Below, one piece after another: positions 1 to 7,721 of a DNA stretch of 28,342 nucleotides. The notes under the pieces are model-generated. The model searched no databases. It was not told the origin of the DNA and saw only the letters and a program-made list of their open reading frames with translations. Source of the stretch: Actinomycetota bacterium (GTDB lineage: Bacteria; Actinomycetota; Thermoleophilia; Solirubrobacterales; Thermoleophilaceae); assembly GCA_005883295.1 (NCBI GenBank), contig VAWV01000061.1, positions 1-28,342 on the forward strand, written 5' to 3'. The position numbers and the translations under genes were made by a program. Positions within the stretch are counted from its first letter, which is position 1; each line of letters opens with the position of its first letter.

Positions 1-131
1 CGGCGCTCCACCAGCGCGGCGGCGGTCGCGGCGTCGTTGCGGACCACGTCCAGCTCCGCGCCCAGCTCCCCGAGGTACTGGACAAGGTTGTACGTGAACG
101 AGTCGTAGTTGTCGACGATCAGCACCCTCAT
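1..131 (-). CDS. trpG: Anthranilate/aminodeoxychorismate synthase glutamine amidotransferase subunit, N-terminal part
   Basis: Only the first 43 codons are inside the window; the gene continues beyond base 1. The protein begins MRVLIVDNYDSFTYNLVQYL, the standard opening of TrpG/PabA class I glutamine amidotransferases, which supply ammonia to TrpE or PabB. The catalytic Cys-His-Glu residues lie outside the window. The ATG at 131 overlaps the trpE stop as ATGA, which indicates translational coupling and equal synthesis of the two subunits. TrpG and PabA cannot be separated on this fragment; adjacency to trpE favours TrpG, possibly serving both pathways. Family assignment is secure, the specific role is inferred from context. 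Confidence 0.9.
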   Translation of the reverse strand, partial: MRVLIVDNYDSFTYNLVQYLGELGAELDVVRNDAATAAALVER

Positions 132-1624
132 GGCCAATCGGGCTGGTGGCACGCCAGCGCCACCGCCTCCCACACCGCGCCGGCCTTGTGCTCGGTCTCG
201 CGGACCTCGTAGTCGTGGTCGGAGTCGGCCACGATGCCGCCGCCCGCCTGCGCGTGCACCCGCCCGTCCTTGACCAGCGCCGAGCGGATGTAGATGCAGG
301 TGTCGAGGTCGCCCGTGAACGACAGGTAGCCGACGGCGCCGCCGTACGGTCCGCGGCTGGTGGGCTCGAGGGTGTCGATGATCTGCATCGCGCGGATCTT
401 CGGCGCGCCCGACAGCGTGCCGGCGGGCAGCGAGGCGCGCAGCGCGTCGATGGGGGTCACGCCGTCCGCAAGGCGGCCCGAGACCGACGACACGATGTGC
501 ATGACGTGCGAGTAGGTCTCGACCACCATGTGCTCGCCGACCTCCACGCTCCCGTACTCGCAGACGCGGCCGAGGTCGTTCCGCCCGAGGTCCACCAGCA
601 TCTCGTGCTCGGCGCGCTCCTTCTCGTCGGCCAGTAGCTCTCGGGCGCGCTCCAGGTCCTCCTCGGTGGTCTGGGCACGCGGGCGGGTGCCCGCGATCGG
701 GCGCTGCTGGGCCAGCCGGCCGCTGACCTTCACGAGCGACTCGGGCGACGCGCCAGCGATCTGGAAGTCCTCGAAGTCGAGGAAGTACATGTAGGGGCTC
801 GGGTTGATCGTGCGGAGCCCGCGGTAGATCGAGAACGCGTCGACCGGGCAGTCGGCGCTCCAGCGCTGGCTGGGCACGATCTGGTAGGCGTCGCCGGCGC
901 GGATGTGCTCCTTGGCGACCTCCACCGCGGCGGCGTACCCCTCGGACCCGATGTTCGAGGTCCAGCGAGGGGGCTCGCGGCGGCCGGCGTCGGAGCGCGG
1001 CACCGGCGCGCGCAGGCGCTCGCGCACGTCAACGATCGCCTCGACCGCGCTCGCGTAGGAGCGCTCCAACTCGTCCTCGTCGGCGAAGACGTACGCCAGG
1101 ACCGTGACCCTATGCGTGAAGTGGTCGAACGCGAGCAGCACGTGCGAGACCATCACCGCGAGCTCGGGCACGCCGAGCTCGTCGGCACCCCGGGGCCCCA
1201 CGCTCGGCTCGAACGTGCGCACCAGGTCGTAGCCGAACATCCCAACGGCGCCGCCCGCGAACGGCGGCAGCCCGTCAAGCTGCGCCAGGCGGTAGCGATC
1301 GAGCTCGCCAGCCACGGCCGCGTAGGGATCCTCGTAGTCGCGGGGCTCGCCGTCCACGGTCAGGCGGCCCTGGTCGAGCCGCATGACCGCCCGCTGCTGC
1401 ACCCCGAGGAACGACCAGCGGCCAAAGCGCTGACCCTGCTCGGCCGACTCGAGGAGGAACGAGGGGCCCTCGCCGCGCAGCTTGAGGTACGCCGAGACGG
1501 GCGTCTCGCAGTCGTCGATGAAGCTGTGGCGGAGCGGGATCAGCGTGTGCTCGCGGGCGAGCTCGCGGACCTCGTCCAGGCTCGGTGCGATCTCGAGCTC
1601 GGCCGGATCAGCGGCGACGGCCAT
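128..1624 (-). CDS. trpE: Anthranilate synthase component I
   Basis: Converts chorismate to anthranilate, using ammonia from TrpG, as the first committed step of tryptophan synthesis in the cytoplasm. The product is 498 aa, normal for TrpE. An N-terminal domain contains the LLES segment near residue 57 and a later NPSPYMYFL motif, both tied to tryptophan feedback binding in the family. The C-terminal chorismate-binding domain has IAGTRPR, LVDLGRNDLGR, TYSHVMHI, GTLSGAPK and AGGGIVADSD, all hallmarks of the family. I chose ATG 1624 because GAGGAG lies 5 to 10 nt upstream; the frame stays open further 5' but only as an out-of-frame reading of hisIE. It overlaps hisIE by 17 bp and trpG by 4 bp, so the three form one operon. 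No leader peptide or attenuator is visible. The intact LLES and NPSPYMYF motifs favour TrpE over PabB. Confidence 0.95.
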   Translation of the reverse strand: MAVAADPAELEIAPSLDEVRELAREHTLIPLRHSFIDDCETPVSAYLKLRGEGPSFLLESAEQGQRFGRWSFLGVQQRAVMRLDQGRLTVDGEPRDYEDPYAAVAGELDRYRLAQLDGLPPFAGGAVGMFGYDLVRTFEPSVGPRGADELGVPELAVMVSHVLLAFDHFTHRVTVLAYVFADEDELERSYASAVEAIVDVRERLRAPVPRSDAGRREPPRWTSNIGSEGYAAAVEVAKEHIRAGDAYQIVPSQRWSADCPVDAFSIYRGLRTINPSPYMYFLDFEDFQIAGASPESLVKVSGRLAQQRPIAGTRPRAQTTEEDLERARELLADEKERAEHEMLVDLGRNDLGRVCEYGSVEVGEHMVVETYSHVMHIVSSVSGRLADGVTPIDALRASLPAGTLSGAPKIRAMQIIDTLEPTSRGPYGGAVGYLSFTGDLDTCIYIRSALVKDGRVHAQAGGGIVADSDHDYEVRETEHKAGAVWEAVALACHQPDWP

Positions 1625-2207
1625 TGAGCTCCTCGAAGGCGTCCGCCAGCGACAGCCCCCGCGATGCGAGCAGGACCGTGAGGTGGTAGAGCACGTCGGC
1701 CGCCTCCTCCTCCACCCGCTGGTCGGACTCGCCGGCCGCGGCGCGGGCGGCCTCGTCGGCCTCCTCGCGGACCTTGTCGCCGATCCGCGCGGGATCGGCC
1801 AGGAGCTCCGCCGTGTAGCTCCCCTCCGGGCGCTCCGCGCGCCGCGCTGCAACCGTGCGCTCGAGCACCGGGAGCGCCTCGTGCGGGGCAGGGGGCTCGA
1901 GCCGCCCGTTGTGGAAGCAGGTGCGCTCGCCGGTGTGACAGGCGGGGCCGGCCGGCTCGACGAGGGCCAGCACCGCATCGAGGTCGCAGTCGAACCGGAG
2001 CTCCCGGACGCGCTGGACGTTTCCCGAGGTCGCGCCCTTGTGCCAGAGCTCGCCGCGCGAGCGGCTCCAGAAGTGAGTCTCGCCGGTGGCGCGCGTTCGC
2101 TCGAGCGCCACCTCGTTCATGTATGCGAGCGTGAGCACCTCACCGGTCCGCCAGTCCTGCACGATGCACGGGACAAGTCCACGCTCGTCGAAGGAGATCT
2201 CCTGCAT
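1608..2207 (-). CDS. hisIE: Bifunctional phosphoribosyl-AMP cyclohydrolase / phosphoribosyl-ATP pyrophosphatase
   Basis: Catalyses the second and third steps of histidine synthesis in one 199-aa protein. HisI spans about residues 1-105: LTLAYMN, ETHFWSRSRGELWHKG, the metal-binding FDCD (72-75), and Cys90 and Cys97 in CHTGERTC. HisE spans about 110-199: DKVREEADE and EEEAADVLYH are the acidic Mg-binding helices of the MazG-like pyrophosphohydrolase fold. Start ATG 2207 has no Shine-Dalgarno, but TAGAAT lies 8 nt upstream, so a leaderless transcript is plausible. The gene heads the hisIE-trpE-trpG operon. A longer open frame upstream to 4133 is only a shadow of the oppositely oriented amidase and is ignored. 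Confidence 0.94.
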   Translation of the reverse strand: MQEISFDERGLVPCIVQDWRTGEVLTLAYMNEVALERTRATGETHFWSRSRGELWHKGATSGNVQRVRELRFDCDLDAVLALVEPAGPACHTGERTCFHNGRLEPPAPHEALPVLERTVAARRAERPEGSYTAELLADPARIGDKVREEADEAARAAAGESDQRVEEEAADVLYHLTVLLASRGLSLADAFEELNGRRR

Positions 2208-2215
2208 CCGAATCG

Positions 2216-2221
2216 ATTCTA
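2216..2221 (-). promoter_or_regulatory. Candidate -10 box of the hisIE-trpE-trpG operon
   Basis: TAGAAT on the minus strand matches TATAAT at five of six bases and ends 8 nt before the hisIE ATG. No convincing -35 is visible 17 bp upstream. With no Shine-Dalgarno present, the placement suggests a leaderless mRNA beginning at or next to the ATG. Position and match are seen; function is inferred. Confidence 0.4.
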
Positions 2222-2242
2222 AGGAGGGCCCCTCCGGCCGAT

Positions 2243-2248
2243 TAGTCT
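2243..2248 (+). promoter_or_regulatory. Candidate -10 box of the amidase gene
   Basis: TAGTCT fits the actinobacterial TANNNT pattern and ends 7 nt before ATG 2256. AAGGAGG at 2220-2226 is too far upstream to act as the ribosome site for this ATG. Together with the hisIE hexamer this makes a compact divergent promoter in 48 bp. Confidence 0.33.
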
Positions 2249-2255
2249 TCGCGCG

Positions 2256-3662
2256 ATGGACGCCACCGAGCTCGCGTTCACCGGGCTCGCCCGCCAGGCC
2301 GAGATGGTGCGGGCGCGGGAGGTGTCCCCACTCGAGCTCGTGGAGCTGTACCTGGAGCGGATCGAGCGCATCGATCCCAAGCTGGACGCGTTCCGCGTGG
2401 TCCTCGGCGAGCGAGCGCTGGCCGAGGCGAGGCAGGCCGAGGGCCGGGTCGGCGCCGGCGAGGACCGGCCGCTGCTCGGCGTGCCGGTGGCGGTCAAGGA
2501 CAACCTCGACCTCGCCGGCGAGTTCACGGGCGACGGCTCGGCGGCGCATCGCGGGCCGGTGGACAGGGACTCGGAGCAGGTCCGGCGCCTGCGTGAGGCG
2601 GGCGCGATCATCATCGGCAAGACCAACCTGCCCGAGCTCGCCATCTTCCCGTGGACCGAGTCCGAGGCGTTCGGCAAGACCCGGAACCCGTGGAACACGG
2701 ATCGCTCCGCAGGCGGATCGAGCGGCGGGTCCGCGGCGGCGGTGGCGGCGGGCCTGGCAGCCGCAGGCTCGGCCAGCGATGGCGGCGGCTCGATCAGGAT
2801 CCCGGCGGCCTGCTGCGGCCTCGTCGGGCTGAAGACGCAGCGGGGCCGGGTGAGCCTGATGCCGTTCCCCGAGCACTGGCACGGGCTGAGCGTGGCGGGT
2901 TCCGTCACCCGAACCGTGCTCGACGCCGCGGTGTGGCTCGACGCGGTCTCGGGGCCGGCCTCCGGCGACGTCGACCGCGCCGAGCCTCCCGCGCGCCCGT
3001 TCGCCGAGTCCGCGCGCACCCCACCCGGGCGGCTGCGGGTCATGGTGTCTGCCAAGTCCCCGATCCCGCTGGTGAAGGTCTACGGGCCAGCCAAGGAAGC
3101 CGTCCGCGAGACGGCGGAGGTGCTGCGCTCGCTGGGGCACGAGGTGATCGGCCGCAACCCGAAGTACACGGACGTGCGCTCCTCCTTCCTGCCGCGCTGG
3201 CTGCGGGGGATCGCGGACGACGCGAACGGGATGCCCGACCCCGAGCGGCTCGAGAAGCGCACCCGCTCGCTGGCAGGGGTGGGACGGCGCATCGGCGACC
3301 GCGGGCTTCGCCGGGCGCGCGAGCGCGAGGCGAGGATGACCGCGAAGATCGCTGCGATCTTCGATCAGTGCGACGTGCTCGTGACACCGACCATCCCGCA
3401 TCCGCCCCGGGAGGTCGGCCGCTACGACGGGCGCGGCTGGCTGTGGGCGACGATGGGCGCGGCGAACACGACCCCCTTCACCATCCCCTGGAACGTCACC
3501 GGGCAGCCGGCGATCTCGGTGCCGGCGCCCTCGCTGCATGACGGCCTGCCGATGGGCGTGACGCTCGTCGGCCGCCCGCACGACGAGTCCACGCTGATCT
3601 CGCTCGCAGCGCAGCTCGAGGCCGAGGTCGGCTGGCCGGACCGCCGGCCACCGGTTGACTAG
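2256..3662 (+). CDS. Amidase-signature family hydrolase
   Basis: A 468-aa hydrolase of the amidase-signature family, which cleaves or transfers amides with a Ser-cisSer-Lys triad. The visible triad is Lys81 in VAVKDN, Ser155 in GGSSGGS and Ser179 in DGGGSIRIPA; the 24-residue spacing of the two serines is that of the family. The length fits a stand-alone amidase. No gatB or gatC lies nearby, so it is unlikely to be GatA; an amide- or aryl-acylamide-hydrolysing enzyme is more likely, with unknown substrate. There is no signal peptide. It is transcribed divergently from hisIE, and its TAG overlaps the stop of the O-antigen-ligase-like gene in the shared bases CTAG. Nothing ties it functionally to the glycan locus. 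Confidence 0.9.
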   Translation: MDATELAFTGLARQAEMVRAREVSPLELVELYLERIERIDPKLDAFRVVLGERALAEARQAEGRVGAGEDRPLLGVPVAVKDNLDLAGEFTGDGSAAHRGPVDRDSEQVRRLREAGAIIIGKTNLPELAIFPWTESEAFGKTRNPWNTDRSAGGSSGGSAAAVAAGLAAAGSASDGGGSIRIPAACCGLVGLKTQRGRVSLMPFPEHWHGLSVAGSVTRTVLDAAVWLDAVSGPASGDVDRAEPPARPFAESARTPPGRLRVMVSAKSPIPLVKVYGPAKEAVRETAEVLRSLGHEVIGRNPKYTDVRSSFLPRWLRGIADDANGMPDPERLEKRTRSLAGVGRRIGDRGLRRAREREARMTAKIAAIFDQCDVLVTPTIPHPPREVGRYDGRGWLWATMGAANTTPFTIPWNVTGQPAISVPAPSLHDGLPMGVTLVGRPHDESTLISLAAQLEAEVGWPDRRPPVD

Positions 3663-5134
3663 GTAGGTCCGGCCGTGGGCGTCGCCGGACGTGAGCGGCT
3701 CGCCCGCTGAAGCCCGGCGAGCCCGCCGATCATTGCCGAGGTCACGAGCAGGACGGTGGTGTAGCCCTGCACGTTGTCGGCGTAGCTGACTATCGCCAGC
3801 GCGATCATCACGGCCACCATGGCCCTCGCGTACGCGCGGAGCGGGGGGGCGCGCCTCGCCCGCCAGGCGGCGGAGATCAGCCCTCCGAGCGTGAGCACCC
3901 ACAGCGAGAGCCCGATGATGCCGGTCTCCACGAACATCTTCACGTAGTCGTTGTGGGGCGCGATCCCCCTTGGGGCGAAGGGATGGCCTGGGTCGGCGAC
4001 CTGGTAGTGCCGGTCGAAGTAGCCGAACTCCTTGATGCTCAGCCGCTGGTAGCTCCCGAAACCCTGCCCGAGGAAGGGCCGCTCCCACCCCCAGTGCTCC
4101 ATCCGCGACCACTGCCCGGTACGCCACTTCCATGAGTTCGACGCGTGCGATTCCGAGCTGGTCGACAGGTCACCGAACCGGTCCTGGACCTTGCGCGCGG
4201 CGGCCGGGAACGCGAACGCCGCCAGCGCCAGCGCAATCGCCCCTCCCACGAGCAGGATGCGGTAGCGGAGAAGCCCGAGCACGAGGACGACGATCGCCGC
4301 TCCGATCCACGCCGAGCGGGTGTACGTGAGGAACAGGCACACCGACGCGGCCGCCAGCAGCCCGAGCAGCGCCAGTCGCACAGCGAGCCTGCGGGCCTCT
4401 ATGAACGCGGCAAGCGTGATCCCAATCACCACAAGGAGGTAGAAGGCCAGGAAATTCGGGTGATGGAACGGGCCGCGCACCGCCGCGAACGAGCTGCTCT
4501 GGTTGGTCCGCACGGTCAGATCACCGGCCGCGTACTGCTTGAACGCGTAGGCGATCGGATACAGCGACCCCACCAGCAGCGCGCCGACGAACCACGACAG
4601 CCGCCTTCTCGTCGTAACGGCCCAGGCGGCGAGGCAGAAGGTGGCGAGGACGGATGCGACGCCGATCCAGGCGGACAGCTCGGTCGACACGGCGTCCGAG
4701 TAGCGGATGTGCAGGGCCGGCAGGGTGACGACCGGCGGCACGTTCCCCTCGTCCGGACTGGGATGCACAGGCACGCCCGGGAGCGTTAACACGAGCAGCA
4801 CGAGCAGGGGGAGCATCACCCGGCGCGGGATCCCGGCGGGCGCGCGCACCAGGACGGCCAGGCCGACTCCGGCGGCCGTGAGCGAGGTCCAGAACAGGTG
4901 CCACGGCGAGATCACGTTGACCGTGACCACGGCGAGCAATGCCGGATAGGGCCGGATCGCGATCAGGACCGCCGCGGCCACCACCAGCCCGAGGTCTAGC
5001 GGGATGAGCGGGTGGGCGCCGAGCAGTACTCCCGTGCCCACCGAGAGCGCCACGCCGACCAGGGCCCACGGAGCGGCGGCGAGGATCCGGGGAGGGAGTC
5101 CGGCACGAGGCGGTGCGAACGCGGGCTGGCCCAC
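3659..5134 (-). CDS. O-antigen ligase / Wzy polymerase family membrane protein
   Basis: A 491-aa polytopic membrane protein with about a dozen hydrophobic segments from residue 20 to the C terminus. Wzy_C-type features are RGPFHHPN (220-227), YTRSAW (271-276) and, after a large outer loop, APHNDYVK (392-399) followed by ETGIIGL. These are typical of proteins that polymerise undecaprenyl-linked repeat units or ligate glycans outside the membrane. With the Wzz-kinase gene 14 bp upstream in the same operon, the polymerase role is the better guess. The start is GTG 5134, supported by a GGGAGGGGG Shine-Dalgarno just upstream. It converges on the amidase gene with a 4-bp overlap. Ligase and polymerase cannot be told apart from sequence. 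Confidence 0.87.
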   Translation of the reverse strand: MGQPAFAPPRAGLPPRILAAAPWALVGVALSVGTGVLLGAHPLIPLDLGLVVAAAVLIAIRPYPALLAVVTVNVISPWHLFWTSLTAAGVGLAVLVRAPAGIPRRVMLPLLVLLVLTLPGVPVHPSPDEGNVPPVVTLPALHIRYSDAVSTELSAWIGVASVLATFCLAAWAVTTRRRLSWFVGALLVGSLYPIAYAFKQYAAGDLTVRTNQSSSFAAVRGPFHHPNFLAFYLLVVIGITLAAFIEARRLAVRLALLGLLAAASVCLFLTYTRSAWIGAAIVVLVLGLLRYRILLVGGAIALALAAFAFPAAARKVQDRFGDLSTSSESHASNSWKWRTGQWSRMEHWGWERPFLGQGFGSYQRLSIKEFGYFDRHYQVADPGHPFAPRGIAPHNDYVKMFVETGIIGLSLWVLTLGGLISAAWRARRAPPLRAYARAMVAVMIALAIVSYADNVQGYTTVLLVTSAMIGGLAGLQRASRSRPATPTAGPT

Positions 5135-5148
5135 CTGCCCCCTCCCGA

Positions 5149-6642
5149 TCAGTAGTAGTAGTAGCCCGCCGACATGGTGTCGGCGCCCAGCACCACGACG
5201 CCCACCGGCTGGATGCCGGTGCTCGCGAGCTGGTACTTGAAGCGCTCGATCTCGTCGCGGCGCGAGTGGTCGAGCCGCACCACGACGATGACGCCGTCCA
5301 CGCGCTGGGCCACCGGCAGCATGTCGCTGAACACGCCCATCGGCGGGCCGTCGACGATGACCGTGTCGCTGCGCGCGCGCGCCTCGCCGAGCAGGGTCTC
5401 GAGCCGGCGGCCGTTCAGCAGCACCTGCGGGCTCGGGGGCAAAGGCCCGGACGGGACCAGCGCGAGGTCGCCTGCGATTGCCACGGCCGGCCCCTTGCCG
5501 TTACGCGAGGGGACCGCGATGACCCGGCGCAGGCTGCGCTCGAGGGTGGCCTCTCCCACCAGGATCCGCGACACCCCGGTGTCGGAGTCGGTCTCGACCT
5601 TCAGCCGCTCGGAGAGCGCCGGCCTGCGAAGGTCCGCCTCGACGACCACCGGCGAGCGCCCATGCGCACCGAGCGCGAGCGCGAGGTTCGCGGCCACGGT
5701 GGACTTCCCCTCGCCGGGCGACGCGCTCGTCACCAGCAGCGATCGCAGGCGTTCGTTGGGGCTGAGCAGCCCGACGTTCGCCTCGAGGTTGTGGAAGCTC
5801 TCCAGGGTGCGCGCCATCGCCTTGGCGCCCCGCCTCGGCGTGGGGATCGTGCCGATCACGGGCACGCCGGGGAACAGCTCGCGGACCTGCTCCTCGCTCT
5901 TCACGTGCCGGTCGAGCCGGTCGCGCAGGAAGGCCAGCAGGATCCCGAGTAGCAGGCCGATGATCGCACCCGCGATGAGCGTCCGGACTAGGCGCGGCTT
6001 GAACGGAGCGCCGGGGATGCCGGCCGTCTGGACCACCTGGGCGTCGCCTGTCTGGACCTGCGACACGAGCGTGAGCTGGCGCGCCTGATCGGTGAGCCGG
6101 GTGCGCTGGGCCTTCGGGGCGTGGCTGTGCAGCGCCGTCTTGAGACGGGCCTTCACCACCGCGAGCACGGTGGCGTAGCGGCGTTTGTTAGCCGCGGCGC
6201 GGAACTTGATGAACGTCGAGGCGTACGCGTTCGCGTAGCGCGCCGTGAGCTTCGGGTTGCGGTCCTCGACGGTCATCGCGATCACGTTGGCGTCGCCCTC
6301 TCCGCTTGCCTGGACGTTGTCCGGTGCGCGCCGGAGGTGGAGGCTCTTGGCGGCCGCCAACCGAACGGCGGGAAGGTTGGCGAGTTGCGTGTCGGTCGCC
6401 GCCTGCCGGAGCGGGTCGGTACCGAACTCGCCGGGGTTGAACAGCTCCGTCGCGAGGTTGTTCTGCTGGACAAGGACCTTGGCCGTGGCCCGGTACTCCT
6501 TGTGCTGATCGTGCGCGTAGAGATACGCGCCGCCGGTCGTGGCCAGGACGCACAGCAGGACGAGCCACTTCTGCTCGCGAACCACCCGCAACTGGTCCCG
6601 AATCTGAGTAGCGAAGTCGCTTCGCGAGTTCTCAGTGGACAT
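5149..6642 (-). CDS. Wzz-like polysaccharide co-polymerase fused to BY-type tyrosine kinase
   Basis: A 497-aa inner-membrane chain-length and export regulator. Residues 1-240 form the Wzz domain: a cytoplasmic stub, a first membrane helix (about 26-42), an extracytoplasmic coil-rich loop, and a second helix (about 221-238). Residues 250-497 form the cytoplasmic BY-kinase: Walker A ASPGEGKST (307-315), Walker A' VVVEADLRRP (332-341) and Walker B VIVDGPP (428-434). The protein ends in four consecutive tyrosines (494-497), a minimal version of the Tyr cluster autophosphorylated in Wzc/CapB proteins. Fusion of the two domains is more typical of Gram-negative Wzc, but occurs in actinobacteria. The start is ATG 6642 with GAGGGA about 10 nt upstream; two copies of a 17-bp repeat lie in its leader. 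It is co-transcribed with the Wzy-like gene. Confidence 0.92.
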   Translation of the reverse strand: MSTENSRSDFATQIRDQLRVVREQKWLVLLCVLATTGGAYLYAHDQHKEYRATAKVLVQQNNLATELFNPGEFGTDPLRQAATDTQLANLPAVRLAAAKSLHLRRAPDNVQASGEGDANVIAMTVEDRNPKLTARYANAYASTFIKFRAAANKRRYATVLAVVKARLKTALHSHAPKAQRTRLTDQARQLTLVSQVQTGDAQVVQTAGIPGAPFKPRLVRTLIAGAIIGLLLGILLAFLRDRLDRHVKSEEQVRELFPGVPVIGTIPTPRRGAKAMARTLESFHNLEANVGLLSPNERLRSLLVTSASPGEGKSTVAANLALALGAHGRSPVVVEADLRRPALSERLKVETDSDTGVSRILVGEATLERSLRRVIAVPSRNGKGPAVAIAGDLALVPSGPLPPSPQVLLNGRRLETLLGEARARSDTVIVDGPPMGVFSDMLPVAQRVDGVIVVVRLDHSRRDEIERFKYQLASTGIQPVGVVVLGADTMSAGYYYY

Positions 6643-6651
6643 CTTGTCGTT

Positions 6652-6702
6652 TTCCCTCGTCCGGCCCGCGCGCGGGCTTGATCAATTCCCTCGTTCGGCC
6701 CG
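6652..6702. repeat. Two 17-bp direct repeats in the kinase leader
   Basis: TTCCCTCGTCCGGCCCG at 6652-6668 recurs as TTCCCTCGTTCGGCCCG at 6686-6702, 16 of 17 bases identical, start-to-start distance 34 bp. Read on the kinase strand, the copy nearer the gene contains the GAGGGA Shine-Dalgarno. The copies could be a paired regulator site or a local duplication of the translation-start region. Confidence 0.55.
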
Positions 6703-6936
6703 TCCGCGATCAGGATACCCAGGCTTGAGGTGCGGAACCGCCGCTTCCTGCGCGCCGGCTAGCGCCCGGCGGCGGTGCGAGAGCAGGCGCAGGAGGGGCC
6801 CGGATGCGGGCTCGGGAGGAGGCGCACCGCCCGGCGCAGCGCTCCGCCGCGGTCCCGCGCGTTCAGACACGTCCGCTCGGTTGCGGCCGGGAACGACAAC
6901 CGACACGGGCAGGACATCTGGCAGGTCCAGTCGGCT

Positions 6937-6942
6937 CATAAT
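6937..6942 (+). promoter_or_regulatory. Candidate -10 box of the acyltransferase gene
   Basis: CATAAT differs from TATAAT at one base and ends 6 nt before the first of two tandem GTG codons (6949, 6952). No Shine-Dalgarno precedes either GTG, so a leaderless transcript starting at the GTG is plausible. No good -35 is seen. Confidence 0.42.
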
Positions 6943-6948
6943 GCTCCA

Positions 6949-7704
6949 GTGGTGAGTTCGCTACGCACGGTGGCCCGCGGCGTGCGCGACGTGTATCGCT
7001 CTCTGCGCTTCAGAGCTTGGGCCGCGCGGCTGAGGATCGACCTCAAGCGGAACGGCTGCCGGCTCGTCCTGGACGCGCCGTACGGGGCGCTGCTCGAGGA
7101 CGGGCCGGCAATCCGCGCGCGCATGGCCGGAGAGGGCGACGGCACGTTCACGCTCCGGATCGGCCGGAACGTGACGGTGGGAAAGGGCGTCCGCCTCGTG
7201 ATCTGGGCACTCGGGACAAACGTCCTCGAGATCGGGGACGACACCCTCGTCGACGATCAGGTGCATCTGCACCTGCGCGGCGGGGAGATCCGCATCGGGC
7301 GCGCCGCCGTCATCCGCGAGTTCGCCGTCCTCCGCTCCGAGGGCCTTCTCACGATCGGCGAGAAGGGCAACGTGAGCCACGGGAGCGTCATCCACTGCAG
7401 GGAGCGCGTCGCTCTCGAGGACCTGTCCAACATCACCGAGCACGTCACGGTGGTCGACTCGGACCACAGCCACGACGGCAGCGGCGACTACGTGCTCGAC
7501 CAGCCGCTGCGGGTGTCACCCGTGTCCATTGGTCCCAACACCTTCGTCGGGGCGGGATCCGTGGTTCTGCGAGGCGCCCGGGTCGGCCCGAACGCGATGG
7601 TCGCCGCTGGATCGGTCGTCCCCGAGGGCGACTACCCATCCGGCTGGCTGATCGGCGGATCGCCAGCCAAAGCCATCCGACCGCTCACGAAGCGCGACGA
7701 CTGA
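6949..7704 (+). CDS. Left-handed beta-helix (hexapeptide-repeat) acyltransferase
   Basis: A 251-aa cytoplasmic transferase, probably acetylating or otherwise acylating a sugar during repeat-unit assembly. From about residue 60 it shows the degenerate [LIV]-G-x4 hexapeptide rungs of the fold: IGRNVTVGKGV, IGDDTLVDDQV, IGRAAVI, IGPNTFVGAGSVV and VGPNAMVAAGSVV. The DSDHSHD segment holds a His in the place of the catalytic base in WcaF/Vat-type members, and the GGSPAKAIRP tail is typical. The start is GTG 6949 (or 6952 in the same frame), chosen because a -10-like CATAAT lies 6 nt upstream. A methyltransferase gene follows after 17 bp, so they are likely co-transcribed. Substrate and acyl donor cannot be told from sequence. 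Confidence 0.87.
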   Translation: MVSSLRTVARGVRDVYRSLRFRAWAARLRIDLKRNGCRLVLDAPYGALLEDGPAIRARMAGEGDGTFTLRIGRNVTVGKGVRLVIWALGTNVLEIGDDTLVDDQVHLHLRGGEIRIGRAAVIREFAVLRSEGLLTIGEKGNVSHGSVIHCRERVALEDLSNITEHVTVVDSDHSHDGSGDYVLDQPLRVSPVSIGPNTFVGAGSVVLRGARVGPNAMVAAGSVVPEGDYPSGWLIGGSPAKAIRPLTKRDD

Positions 7705-7721
7705 CCCCGTACGCTTCGGCG

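Larger units (their letters stand above)
6643..6948. other. Intergenic region between divergent genes
   Basis: This is the only stretch of about 300 bp without a credible gene. The plus frame of the next gene stays open through part of it from 6775, but that translation is Arg/Gly/Ala-rich and has no domain character, so I do not count it as coding. It holds a pair of 17-bp direct repeats near the kinase start and a CATAAT hexamer before the acyltransferase. Nothing resembling an RNA gene was seen. Confidence 0.6.

Noticed and set aside
905..1627. Plus-strand open frame of 240 codons opposite trpE
   Set aside because: Antisense of a well-conserved gene, no start signal and no recognisable domain.
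1625..4133. Long minus-strand open frame of 841 codons continuing upstream of hisIE
   Set aside because: It is antisense to the amidase gene, has no domain character before the HisI start, and the true ATG 2207 has a -10-like hexamer 8 nt upstream.
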